NCBI GenBank assembly: GCA_963777725.1 | Contig: CAVZRR010000020.1 | Span: forward strand, 62,001-126,000 | Direction of reading: 5' to 3' | From: RPQJ01 sp963777725 | GTDB taxonomy: Bacteria; Pseudomonadota; Gammaproteobacteria; Steroidobacterales; Steroidobacteraceae | Length of the DNA stretch: 64,000 nucleotides | Program-made: the position numbers and the translations under genes | Notes under the pieces: generated by a model | The model's input: the letters and a program-made list of their open reading frames with translations, nothing else | Told to the model about the DNA's origin: nothing | The model's database searches: none | Shown here: in pieces, positions 17,211-25,176 of the stretch | Layout: the number at the start of each line of letters is the position of its first letter | How positions within the stretch are numbered: the first letter of the stretch is position 1

Positions 17211-17883
17211 CCGCGGCGACCCCGCCGTCCGCCGGTATCATGTAGCCGACGCCCCGCACCGTGCGGATCACCCCGGGCGCCAGCTTGCGCCGCAGGTGGT
17301 GCACGTGGACCTCGATCGTATTGCTCTCGACGCTGCGGTCCCACTCGTACAACGCGGACTCGAGCTGGTCCCGCGTGACCACCCGGCCGGCCTTCAGCAT
17401 CAGCGCCAGCAGCACGTCGAACTCGCGGGGCGCAAGATCGATGGCCATGCCTTGCCACGTCACGGCGCGGGACGCCGGGTCGAGCGTGAGTGCGCCGACC
17501 TCGAGGTGGCCGCGGGCGATGCCGCTCGCGCGACGCACCAGCGCGCGCAGCCGCGCCGCAAGCTCGGCAATGGCAACCGGCTTGACGACGTAATCGTCGG
17601 CGCCGGCGTCGAGGCCGCGGACCCGGTCGTCCAGCGCGTCGCGCGCCGTGAGCACGAGCACCGGAGTGCGGTCGCCTTTGGCGCGGCACTGCTCGAGCAA
17701 GCGGCGGCCGTCCATTCGCGGCAGGCCGAGGTCGAGGACGACTGCATCGAACGGGTCGGCGGCGAGCGCGGCGGCTCCAGCTTCGCCGTCCCGTAGCCAC
17801 TCCACGGCGAATCCGTTGCCCCGCAGGCCCGCCTGCAGGGCGTCGCCGAGCAGCAAGTCGTCCTCGATGACCAGCACGCGCAT
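17203..17883 (-). CDS. OmpR-family response regulator (QseB/PmrA-like)
   Basis: A 226-residue regulator. The receiver domain has the acidic pair Glu7/Asp8, phospho-acceptor Asp51 (VVLDLGLPRMDG), Thr in LTARD and Lys in VVKPV. The C-terminal winged helix ends SNTIEVHVHHLRRKL...IRTVRGVGYMI. The gene follows the cytochrome b gene by 2 bp and overlaps the kinase, so the three form one operon. Matching CTTA(A/C)-N6-CTTAA boxes before this operon and before the peroxidase gene suggest autoregulation and control of the peroxidase (inference). Confidence 0.92.
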   Translation of the reverse strand: MRVLVIEDDLLLGDALQAGLRGNGFAVEWLRDGEAGAAALAADPFDAVVLDLGLPRMDGRRLLEQCRAKGDRTPVLVLTARDALDDRVRGLDAGADDYVVKPVAIAELAARLRALVRRASGIARGHLEVGALTLDPASRAVTWQGMAIDLAPREFDVLLALMLKAGRVVTRDQLESALYEWDRSVESNTIEVHVHHLRRKLAPGVIRTVRGVGYMIPADGGVAAGE

Positions 17884-17885
17884 GT

Positions 17886-18647
17886 TCAGTCGTCATCCTC
17901 GTCGTCGTGTTCCGCACGCTCGCCGTACGCGCTCTCGCTAGCCGAATCTTCGGCGCTCGAAAGCAGCGGACCACCGCCGGTGGTCACGGCCCAGGTCCAG
18001 AAACCCAGCACCGTGGCCGCCAATGCCGAACCCAGTGCCCACCGCGGGCGAGTGCCGGTGCGATCGCGGTCCGTCACGCCCAGGGCACTCGGTTCACTGG
18101 CGGGGACCGCGCTCTCGGCAGCACGCCGACCGGTGATCATCGTCGCCACGAGATTCCGTCGATGCGCCAGGCTGCCCGCGATCACGCCCGCGACGTGCAC
18201 GGCGACGAGCACCAACCACGCATTCGCGAGCACCTCGTGCAGCTCCTCCAACGCCTCGCCACCAATTTCATTGTAGTGGAGCCAGCCCGTCGCGGCGGTC
18301 GCCGCTGCCACGGCGAGCAAACCGTAGATCGCCCAGCTGCCGGCGGGGTTGTGGCCGTCGTAATCGCGGGCGCGGCCGGTCGCGAGATCGCGCAGGTAGC
18401 GGATCGCCTCGTTCGGGCTGTAGGCAAAATCACGGAAGCGCGAATGTGTCGAGCCGATGAGACCCCACAGCAGGCGGAAGGCGATCAGTCCTGCCACCGT
18501 GTAGCCGAACATTACGTGCAGGGATCGCAGTTCGTCCTGCTCGGCCAGCAGGTACGCGCCGAGGAACGAGCCGGCGAGGGCCCAGTGAAAGACCCGCGTC
18601 GGCAGGTCCCAGATCAAACGCTGCGTGGCCGTGTCTCGCTTTTGCAT
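17886..18647 (-). CDS. cytochrome b561-like membrane protein
   Basis: A 253-residue protein with four to five hydrophobic segments and histidines placed as haem ligands in RVFHWALAGSF, RSLHVMFGY, TGWLHYNEIG and VAVHVAGV, as in the CybB/cytochrome b561 family. It moves electrons across or within the inner membrane. The C-terminus is unusual, very acidic (ERAEHDDEDDD). ATG 18647 is chosen over the ATG at 18656 because AGGAG sits directly against the upstream ATG but 9 nt before this one. It heads the operon with the two-component genes, which may sense its redox state or substrate. Confidence 0.85.
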   Translation of the reverse strand: MQKRDTATQRLIWDLPTRVFHWALAGSFLGAYLLAEQDELRSLHVMFGYTVAGLIAFRLLWGLIGSTHSRFRDFAYSPNEAIRYLRDLATGRARDYDGHNPAGSWAIYGLLAVAAATAATGWLHYNEIGGEALEELHEVLANAWLVLVAVHVAGVIAGSLAHRRNLVATMITGRRAAESAVPASEPSALGVTDRDRTGTRPRWALGSALAATVLGFWTWAVTTGGGPLLSSAEDSASESAYGERAEHDDEDDD

Positions 18648-18714
18648 GGAAGGCATCTCCTCTCCAGTCCGTCGGGCCGGACGCCCGGGTTGCGGAGTAG
18701 GCTATGCGCCAAGG

Positions 18715-18730
18715 CTTACCAGTTCCTTAA
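18715..18730. promoter_or_regulatory. PmrA/QseB-type direct repeat upstream of the cytochrome b/two-component operon
   Basis: CTTAC-CAGTTC-CTTAA, the same 11-bp-period layout and same relative orientation as the box at 15811-15826. It lies 68 bp before the cytochrome b start and also 18 bp before the divergent gene at 18748, so it could affect both. Confidence 0.5.
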
Positions 18731-18747
18731 GCACCACTGGAGTTCGC

Positions 18748-20088
18748 ATGTCGCCAGCATCCCTCGACGCAGCCATCGCCGAAGCAATCATCGGCATCGA
18801 CACGCTGTGGGGCGGCGACGTGATGAACCCCTCCGGCGTCGGGCGCTTCATCGCCGACTGCTGGTTCTCGGACGAGCCGCTGCCCGTCGCGTATTCACAT
18901 CCAGCGGCCGCCGCGTTGCGTGCGAACGGCGGGGTCGGGACGCAGGCGCCGGACCACGCTTCGATCGAGGCTTATCTGGCGGCGGTGGACGTGCGTGGCG
19001 CGATCACGCGCATGCTCGCCGGCGCGCGTGCCATTGGCGGCCTGCGCGGCGAGTATCTGGAGGGCCTCGGCCTCTGTGGCGAGGTGATGTGGGACCTCGC
19101 GATGGAGATCGTCGGCCAGGGGCCGTCGGTGCCCTACGAGCGTTGCGTCCGCACGATCATCGGCCGTGCGCCCGAGCCGTCCCAGCCGGAGTCGAAGCGC
19201 AGTCGAGTGGTCGAGTTGCTGGCCGCGGCAGGTCACTCGTCGCACGACGTCGCGTCTTTGCTCGCCGCAGTCGATGCGTGGCGCGCGGACCGGCGGGTGC
19301 CGTCGAAGTCCATCGCTGCGGTCGGCGATGCTTTCGTCGCCCACTACGACGCGTTGTCGGTGCGGCACCTGATGCCGCATCTCCCACCGGAGATGGCCAG
19401 CGTGCCCCGCGCGAACGTGCGCTTCCTTGCCATCGAGAACGCCTGGTTCTCGGGATCGATGAATTACCTCGGCCACGCGCGGCGGGCCGACGGCTCGCCG
19501 GAATACGAGGCAACTTACGAGTTGAACGCCGCGCTCGAGATCTCGGTGCCGGAGTTCCAGCAACTGGTGAGCCACGAGGTCGTGCCGGGCCACGTGACGA
19601 CGTTCGCCTACCTGCAGGACCTCTACGTGCGCGGACTCGTAGGCTTTGAGGCCTCCGTGCTGACCATGAACACGCGTGCCAGCGTGCTGTTCGAGGGCAT
19701 TGCCAACAATGCGATCCTGATTGCGCACGGCGTGCTCGAGCCTGCCGAGCTGCCGGACCGGGACCTTGAGCTCGGTGTGCTGCTGGCCCTGTTGCAGGAT
19801 GATGCCAAGAACGAGGCGTCGTATCTCACCTGGCACGAAGGCCGGCCGCAGGCCGAGGTGGCCGCAGCGTTGCGCGCGGACTTCCTGGTGTCGACGGAGC
19901 GGGCGGACAAGCTCTCGGGCGCCTGGGGGCGTCATCCGCTGCTCGGGCGGATGTACTTGCCCGCCTATCGCGCGGGTACCGAGTTGGTCGCGCAGTGGCG
20001 GCGGGACCACGCCCCGGATCGAATCCTGCCGGCGCTCTTTGGCGTGCGCGGGCTGGTGGATGCGATGACGCTGCCTAAGGTTCTCTGA
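18748..20088 (+). CDS. DUF885-like putative zinc metallopeptidase
   Basis: A 446-residue soluble protein. The motif VSHEVVPGHVTTFAYL contains HExxPGH, the form of the zinc site in DUF885-type proteins, and a later FEGIANNAILIAHG with a Glu could supply the third ligand. No signal peptide is visible at the chosen ATG (MSPASLDAAIAEAI). I infer a metal-dependent hydrolase but do not recognise a characterised member. It is divergent from the cytochrome b operon and convergent with the DUF2207 gene, the two stops being only 9 bp apart. Confidence 0.65.
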   Translation: MSPASLDAAIAEAIIGIDTLWGGDVMNPSGVGRFIADCWFSDEPLPVAYSHPAAAALRANGGVGTQAPDHASIEAYLAAVDVRGAITRMLAGARAIGGLRGEYLEGLGLCGEVMWDLAMEIVGQGPSVPYERCVRTIIGRAPEPSQPESKRSRVVELLAAAGHSSHDVASLLAAVDAWRADRRVPSKSIAAVGDAFVAHYDALSVRHLMPHLPPEMASVPRANVRFLAIENAWFSGSMNYLGHARRADGSPEYEATYELNAALEISVPEFQQLVSHEVVPGHVTTFAYLQDLYVRGLVGFEASVLTMNTRASVLFEGIANNAILIAHGVLEPAELPDRDLELGVLLALLQDDAKNEASYLTWHEGRPQAEVAAALRADFLVSTERADKLSGAWGRHPLLGRMYLPAYRAGTELVAQWRRDHAPDRILPALFGVRGLVDAMTLPKVL

Positions 20089-20097
20089 GGTGCCGGC

Positions 20098-21849
20098 TTA
20101 CCAGCCGCCACCACCCCCGCCGCCTCCGCCTCCGCCCGACGAGCCGCCCCCGCCGCTGCCTGAGCTCGATCCGGGCGCGGTCGAGGCCGACGAGATCGCG
20201 CTACTGAAGGCCGCGCCGAAGCTCGACGAAAACCGGCTGACGTGGCGCGTGTCCCAATCGTCGCCGCTGTACCAGCGCGGCGTGTGGCTCGCCGCCTGCG
20301 TCGCGAACACGTTGGCGAAACGCTCCGCCCAGTGCTGCTCGACCTCGAGCGCAAGTGCCGCCGGCAAATTGCGCTCGTAGAGCTCCACCGTGAGCGGCGG
20401 GGCGTCGATCAAGCGCAGGTCGTCGCCCTCGGCGACGTCGAGGTACAGGCGGTAACCTTCGATGTGATCCATCACGGCCCGGCCCGCCACCGTGGGCGCC
20501 TTGAGCAGACGACCGAAGACACCGTTGACGAGCAGCGCCAGTGCCGCCGCCGCGAGAGCGACCCAGCCGGGCTTGGTCGTAAACCACCAGCTCGCGCCGA
20601 AGCCGCCCTTGACGACGGGCAGCACGATGGCGACCGCACCGAGGAGCAGGCTCAGCCCGATGCCGCCTGCATGCCAGGCGCCGTTGATCCGGAAAAATGT
20701 CGGCGTGTAGCGATTCTTCAGCAGTTTCAGGTGCGCATGCTTGGCAGCGGTGATGATCGCGTGATTCGCATTGTCGAGCTCAAGGCTGGTCCGCGATCCG
20801 AGCAGCGTGTCGCGCAGCACGGTCTCGTCATCGGAGAGCGTCGTCCCGGGTTCCGGCTCCGTCCGGTGCAGCGTGAACTTGCCGCCACGCTTGAGCAGGC
20901 CCCGGCTCTCCTGCTCGATCTGCAACGCACCCTTGACGGCAAGACTCAGGACCGCCGCCGCGAAGCTGCGGTCGTCATACTTCATCTGCCTGAGGAAGCG
21001 CATCGAGGCCGGTGACTGGCCCTCCGGCGCCTCGTAACGCGGCACGATCACTCGGGACGGCGGATCGCGTCCCACCCGGTGCCACGCACGAGCGTAGTAG
21101 CCAATCAGCAGCAGCAGCCCGCCGACGCCGATGAAGGCCGGCCACGCATCGCGCAGCAGATAGGAGGCCTGCATGGTGCCAGTCGGGGCAGTTACGTATC
21201 CCTTTGGCCAGCTCGCCACGATGGTCAGGCCTTCGCGCGGACCCAGTCCCCGAGTAGTGCGAAACGTGGCGGTGCTCATACTGGCCTCGGCGGCCCAGTC
21301 CCGACCGCGGTCTCCCTGCGGCCCGGTGTAGGCCTCGACCGCGATTGCGTCGGCAGGCACGTTGCCCGGCAGAAACACCTCTGCGGTCACGTCATCGATC
21401 GGGAAATCCCAGCCGTTGCCGGTGACGTTCCAGTAAAGCTCGTCGTGGTCCGCGAACGACCCGAGCTGGCGATCGGTGCGGTACGTGATCGTGTAGGTAT
21501 AGAGGCCGGGTGAAAGGAACACCTCCGGATCGCCGATCCAGATCCGGACGCCATTGGCGAGTCGTTCGGTACGATGCGGCTCGGGTTGCCCGTCGCGCCG
21601 GACGAGCAGTACGTCGAAACCGGTGACGACGCGTTCGCCGCGCCGATTCACGTACGTGGTCGGGAAATCCCGCAGGATGCCGCGCCGGATCTGCGCGCCC
21701 TCGGAACGCACGCGCAGAGTCTCGGTGACTTCGAGTGTGCTGTCGGGACGCACGCGGATGTTGCTCTGCCACGCCAGGATGCGCTCGTCGGCGCGCGCGA
21801 TCGAGACCGCTGCCGTCAGCGCCAGCAGCAGCAGCCAGGCGCGCTGCAT
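20098..21849 (-). CDS. DUF2207 membrane protein
   Basis: A 583-residue protein with a signal peptide (MQRAWLLLLALTAAVSIARA), an N-terminal extracytoplasmic beta-rich domain (residues 25-230, RRGILRDFPTTYVNR and LYTYTITYRTDRQLG are DUF2207 motifs), a membrane helix near 245, and two more near 410-455. The C-terminus is a glycine-rich tail ending in a run of twelve Gly and Trp. The ATG at 21849 overlaps the TGA of the upstream lemA gene by one base (TGATG). LemA and DUF2207 genes commonly pair; the role is unknown but probably at the envelope. Confidence 0.9.
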   Translation of the reverse strand: MQRAWLLLLALTAAVSIARADERILAWQSNIRVRPDSTLEVTETLRVRSEGAQIRRGILRDFPTTYVNRRGERVVTGFDVLLVRRDGQPEPHRTERLANGVRIWIGDPEVFLSPGLYTYTITYRTDRQLGSFADHDELYWNVTGNGWDFPIDDVTAEVFLPGNVPADAIAVEAYTGPQGDRGRDWAAEASMSTATFRTTRGLGPREGLTIVASWPKGYVTAPTGTMQASYLLRDAWPAFIGVGGLLLLIGYYARAWHRVGRDPPSRVIVPRYEAPEGQSPASMRFLRQMKYDDRSFAAAVLSLAVKGALQIEQESRGLLKRGGKFTLHRTEPEPGTTLSDDETVLRDTLLGSRTSLELDNANHAIITAAKHAHLKLLKNRYTPTFFRINGAWHAGGIGLSLLLGAVAIVLPVVKGGFGASWWFTTKPGWVALAAAALALLVNGVFGRLLKAPTVAGRAVMDHIEGYRLYLDVAEGDDLRLIDAPPLTVELYERNLPAALALEVEQHWAERFANVFATQAASHTPRWYSGDDWDTRHVSRFSSSFGAAFSSAISSASTAPGSSSGSGGGGSSGGGGGGGGGGGW

Positions 21850-22364
21850 CAAGGCTCGAACTCGAAGTACTCGGCCGGCGCGAAGCCGAACAGGCGGGCC
21901 ACGACCAGGTCGGGGATCGTGGCAATGCGCGTGTTCAGGTTGTTCACGGCACCGTTGTAGTAGCGGCGGGCGAACTGGATCTGATTCTCCACGTCGGTGA
22001 GGTTTCTCATCAGGTCGCTGAAGCTCGCGCTTGCCTTGAGTTCCGGGTAGGCCTCGGCGACGGCGAGCAATCGATGCAGCCCTGCGCCGAGCGCGCCCTC
22101 GACCCGACCGAGGGCCGCGGGCGATGATTCGCTCATGCCCCGGGCGCGCAGCGATGCGACCTCTTCGAGCACCGAACGTTCGTAGCCCGCGTGCTGCTGC
22201 ACGACCTCGACCAGCTTCGGGATCAGGTCGTGGCGGCGAGCGAGTTGCACGCCGACGTCACTCCACGATTGCGCGACCCGGTTGCGGTCTCGCACCAGCA
22301 GGTTGTAGCTGACGATGCCCCAGACCAGGACACCCGCGAGCAGAACGATGAAAATGAGAGACAT
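21849..22364 (-). CDS. LemA family protein
   Basis: A 171-residue protein with one N-terminal membrane helix (SLIFIVLLAGVLVWGIVSYN) and the LemA motif NRVAQSWSDVGVQLARRHDLIPKL split over residues 28-51, then a coiled-coil body with YPELKASASFSDLM and FARRYYNGAVNNLNT. LemA proteins are four-helix bundles anchored to the inner membrane. The ATG at 22364 is used; a GTG one codon upstream is possible. Co-transcribed with the DUF2207 gene. Confidence 0.92.
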   Translation of the reverse strand: MSLIFIVLLAGVLVWGIVSYNLLVRDRNRVAQSWSDVGVQLARRHDLIPKLVEVVQQHAGYERSVLEEVASLRARGMSESSPAALGRVEGALGAGLHRLLAVAEAYPELKASASFSDLMRNLTDVENQIQFARRYYNGAVNNLNTRIATIPDLVVARLFGFAPAEYFEFEP

Positions 22365-22386
22365 CACCGGGCCATGATACCCGGTC

Positions 22387-22405
22387 GGATCCGACCACCG
22401 GCACC
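22387..22405 (-). repeat. half copy of the GGTGCCGGTGGTCGGATCC repeat
   Basis: On the minus strand the 19 bases GGTGCCGGTGGTCGGATCC match the outer arm of the 8867 hairpin exactly. It lies in the 64-bp gap between the divergent lemA and ecotin genes. Next to it, CGGTCGGATCCGACCG forms a small palindrome. Confidence 0.85.
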
Positions 22406-22428
22406 GACCGATTTGCTAATCTTGGCCG

Positions 22429-22896
22429 ATGAAAACAATCTTTGCGCTCGCAATGGCCCTCGTCACGACCATGTCCGTCGCCGCAGACAACATGAAGGCG
22501 TTCCCGCCGGCCGAGGAGGGCATGGTCCGCTACGTGATCAACCTGCCCGAGCAGGCCGACGAAACCGAATGGCGGGTCGAACTCCTGGTGGGCCAGACCG
22601 TGCAACTCGACGCGGCGAATCGGTACTTCTTCGCCGGTACCCTGGAGACCGAGACGATCGAGGGCTGGGGTTTCGACCGCCACATCCTGCGGCAACTGGG
22701 CCCGATGGCCGGCACGCTGATGGCGGTGAACCCGGACGCCCCGAAGGTGGAACGATTCATCACGCTCGGCGGCGAACCGCGGCTGCTGCGCTACAACAGC
22801 CGCCTGCCGCTGGTCGTCTACGTGCCTGACGGCGTCGAGGTCCGCTACCGCTTCTGGCGTGCCGACGCGGATATCGCCAGCGCCGAGCGCGGCTAG
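22429..22896 (+). CDS. eco: ecotin, periplasmic serine protease inhibitor
   Basis: A 155-residue protein with a signal peptide (cleavage near residue 19) and the ecotin core: EEGMVRYVINLP, ETIEGWGFDRHIL, LRYNSRLPLVVYVPDGVEVRYRFW. The reactive loop reads GTLMAVNPDA, Met98 aligning with the P1 Met of the Escherichia coli protein. The two cysteines that form the loop-stabilising disulfide in E. coli ecotin are absent (Val and Ala positions here). It dimerises and blocks trypsin-fold proteases in the periplasm. Its stop overlaps the stop of the convergent DUF924 gene by 4 bp. Confidence 0.93.
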   Translation: MKTIFALAMALVTTMSVAADNMKAFPPAEEGMVRYVINLPEQADETEWRVELLVGQTVQLDAANRYFFAGTLETETIEGWGFDRHILRQLGPMAGTLMAVNPDAPKVERFITLGGEPRLLRYNSRLPLVVYVPDGVEVRYRFWRADADIASAERG

Positions 22897-23450
22897 AACG
22901 CCGACCCCGGTTGGGACAGGAACTCGATCTCCTCGGGGGTCGAGATCCGGCCGAGCGCGTCATTGCGGTGCGGGTAGCGCCCGAAGCGATCGATGATCGC
23001 TTTGTGCTGGTGCTCGAACTCCAGGTTTTTCTCCATCCCAGGCGTCGCGAACAGCTGCAGCGCCTGCTCGTGCAGCAGCGCTGATTCGCTGTGCATCCAC
23101 GGCAAGTAGAGAAACACCCGCTCCGGCACGGACAACTCGCGGTCACAACCGCGCGCGACGGCTTCCTGGGCGAGCGCCAGCGCAAGCGCGTCGTTCGCAA
23201 AGGCCGCGGCCGTGTCGCGGTGGATGTTGCGCGAGAACTGGTCGAGCACCAGCACCTCGGCGAGACGGCCGCGCGCCGATTCTCGCCAGCGGAACAATTC
23301 GCAGCGCGCCGCCGCATGCAGCGTCGGCCCGAAACGCTCGGCGATGCGCCGGTCGAGCGACGGGTCCTTGCGGAACCAGTCCCCGGGCGTGAGCTCCTCG
23401 AACCAGAACTGCAGCACCGCGTCCGCCGCAGCCGGCCGAAACGCCTTCAT
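22893..23450 (-). CDS. DUF924 family protein
   Basis: A 185-residue soluble, helical protein with the DUF924 signatures VLQFWFEELTPGDWFRKD, LVLDQFSRNIHRDT and VFLYLPWMHSES, HKAIIDRFGRYPHRN. The fold resembles TPR-like helical repeats. No biochemical function is established. Convergent overlap with the ecotin gene. Confidence 0.92.
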   Translation of the reverse strand: MKAFRPAAADAVLQFWFEELTPGDWFRKDPSLDRRIAERFGPTLHAAARCELFRWRESARGRLAEVLVLDQFSRNIHRDTAAAFANDALALALAQEAVARGCDRELSVPERVFLYLPWMHSESALLHEQALQLFATPGMEKNLEFEHQHKAIIDRFGRYPHRNDALGRISTPEEIEFLSQPGSAF

Positions 23451-23520
23451 GGGATCACCCTCTCAAGAGAGGCCGGGCGTTGGCGACGCGTGCTGCCCGC
23501 GCCAGCGCCCGGCGCATCGA

Positions 23521-23988
23521 TCAGTCCTTCTTGTCTTCGCCGCCCGCCCAGGCGATGAACATCCAGCGGCCGTTCTCCTTGACCAGCACGTCGGTGTAAT
23601 GACCGGTCACGGTCTCGCGCTCCTTCTTGAGGTTCTCGCTCGCGACCCGGTAGTGGTACTGGACGACCGCGATGTTGCCGGTGATCGTCGCCGAGATCGG
23701 GAACAGCTCCTGCTGCAGCACCGTGCCGCTGTCGCTCTCGAAGCGCGCCCAGTGACTCAGTGAGGCCTTGTCGCGCGGCATCGGGCTGCCGGTCTCCCAG
23801 AAGCGCATGTTCGGGTGGACCATCGTGTCGATCCAGCTCAGGTCCTTGGCGGCGGACATCTTCCATTGCTGCTGTTCGAACGCCCAGATCTCCTGCTGCT
23901 CCGGGCTCCATGTCTGCGCAGCCACGGTCCCAGTGAAGCCGCAGAGCACGAGCGACGCGGCGGCAATCGAAAGGATTCTCTTGAACAT
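23521..23988 (-). CDS. secreted SnoaL/NTF2-like protein
   Basis: A 155-residue protein with a signal peptide (...GFTGTVAAQTW, cleavage near residue 25) and an NTF2-like cone fold pattern: QEIWAFEQQQWKMSAAKDLSWID, then VVQYHYRV and HYTDVLVKENGRWMFIAW. This matches DUF4440/SnoaL-like domains that bind small ligands; the actual ligand is unknown. It is a single gene, with about 120 bp of unremarkable sequence before the next one. Confidence 0.78.
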   Translation of the reverse strand: MFKRILSIAAASLVLCGFTGTVAAQTWSPEQQEIWAFEQQQWKMSAAKDLSWIDTMVHPNMRFWETGSPMPRDKASLSHWARFESDSGTVLQQELFPISATITGNIAVVQYHYRVASENLKKERETVTGHYTDVLVKENGRWMFIAWAGGEDKKD

Positions 23989-24111
23989 GAAATCTACCCC
24001 TGCTGATTGTTATTGACGGTACCCCGCGCTGATTGCGCAGCGCGCGAGATCCGTACCCTACGCCTGTTGCAATGCGGTAGTAGCAGAATCGATCAGGCCA
24101 GGGTCGCCGAG

Positions 24112-25077
24112 TCAGTCGGTCGCCAGGAACTCCTGCACGACCGCGACCGTCGCCGCGGGATCCTCCTCGTGCGGCACGTGCCCGAGTTCCGGAAACACGA
24201 CGAGGCGGCTGGCGGCGATGTCGCGGTGGAACAGCTCGCCGTGCTGCGGCGGGATCAACCGGTCGCGTCCGCCCCAGATAATCAGCGTCGGCACCTGGAT
24301 CTCGCCGATCCGGTCCGCATGCTGGCCGTGCGGCGCCTGCGCGAAGCGCTCGACCAGTGCCGCCCGGTTACCCTCGCGCAGCGAGATCTCGTAGTAGCGG
24401 TCGACGAGCTCCGGCGTGATCCGGTCCGGGTCACCGTAGACGTTGCGCACGCTCGACTCGACGAGGCGCCGCGGCAGCGTCACCGACATCAGTGAGGACA
24501 GCAGCGGGACCCGTGCGATCCGGAACGCAATCGGCACGGACTCCGAGACCAGTGGGTAACCCGCCGCATCGACCAGGACCAGCTGCTGCACGCGACCCGG
24601 CGGCAGCGCGAGCGTCGCCTCCCACGCCACGTTCCCGCCGAACGAGTTGCCGGCGAGCACGCAACGCTCGACGCCGAGCACGTCGAGCATCGCGGCCACG
24701 AACTCGACGTAGCGCTCGATCCGGTAGTCGCCGTCCGGAGTGGGTCCGGTCAGGCCGAAGCCCGGCAGATCGAAGCGGATCACGCGTCGTTCGGCCGCAA
24801 GCGCCGCGACCCAGCCGTCCCACGTGTGCAGCGACGCCGACGTGCCGTGCAACAGCACGATGGGCACGGGGTCGTCGCGGCTGCCCTCGTCGCGCAAGTG
24901 CACTTGCATGCCTGCGAGATCGATGAACGTGGAGGGTGGCGGCGCCCAGCGCGCCTCGAGCTCGACGACGGGCCGGTCGGGCGCCCAGTTCAGCGCGACG
25001 AAGCCGGCCACCAGCACGAGCGCGGTGGCGACCGTCAAGCCAGCGAACGTGACGAGTGCCCGGCCTGCGCGTCTCAT
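24112..25077 (-). CDS. membrane-anchored alpha/beta hydrolase
   Basis: A 321-residue protein with an N-terminal hydrophobic anchor (residues 8-30) and an alpha/beta hydrolase domain. The oxyanion motif IVLLHGTSAS, nucleophile Ser in GNSFGG, acid Asp in IIWGGRDRLIP and His in ELGHVPHEE are all visible. The substrate cannot be told; relatives include haloalkane dehalogenase-like and ester hydrolases. Monocistronic, divergent from the M1 peptidase gene with 99 bp between. Confidence 0.88.
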   Translation of the reverse strand: MRRAGRALVTFAGLTVATALVLVAGFVALNWAPDRPVVELEARWAPPPSTFIDLAGMQVHLRDEGSRDDPVPIVLLHGTSASLHTWDGWVAALAAERRVIRFDLPGFGLTGPTPDGDYRIERYVEFVAAMLDVLGVERCVLAGNSFGGNVAWEATLALPPGRVQQLVLVDAAGYPLVSESVPIAFRIARVPLLSSLMSVTLPRRLVESSVRNVYGDPDRITPELVDRYYEISLREGNRAALVERFAQAPHGQHADRIGEIQVPTLIIWGGRDRLIPPQHGELFHRDIAASRLVVFPELGHVPHEEDPAATVAVVQEFLATD

Positions 25078-25176
25078 CCTGCGAAGATAGCCGGCCTGAT
25101 GCGTCGAGGCCAGCTCGTGCTAACTTGCGAGCGCGGATCGGCAGCTGGCGCGGCACGGATCCCGGAGGTACGCAGG

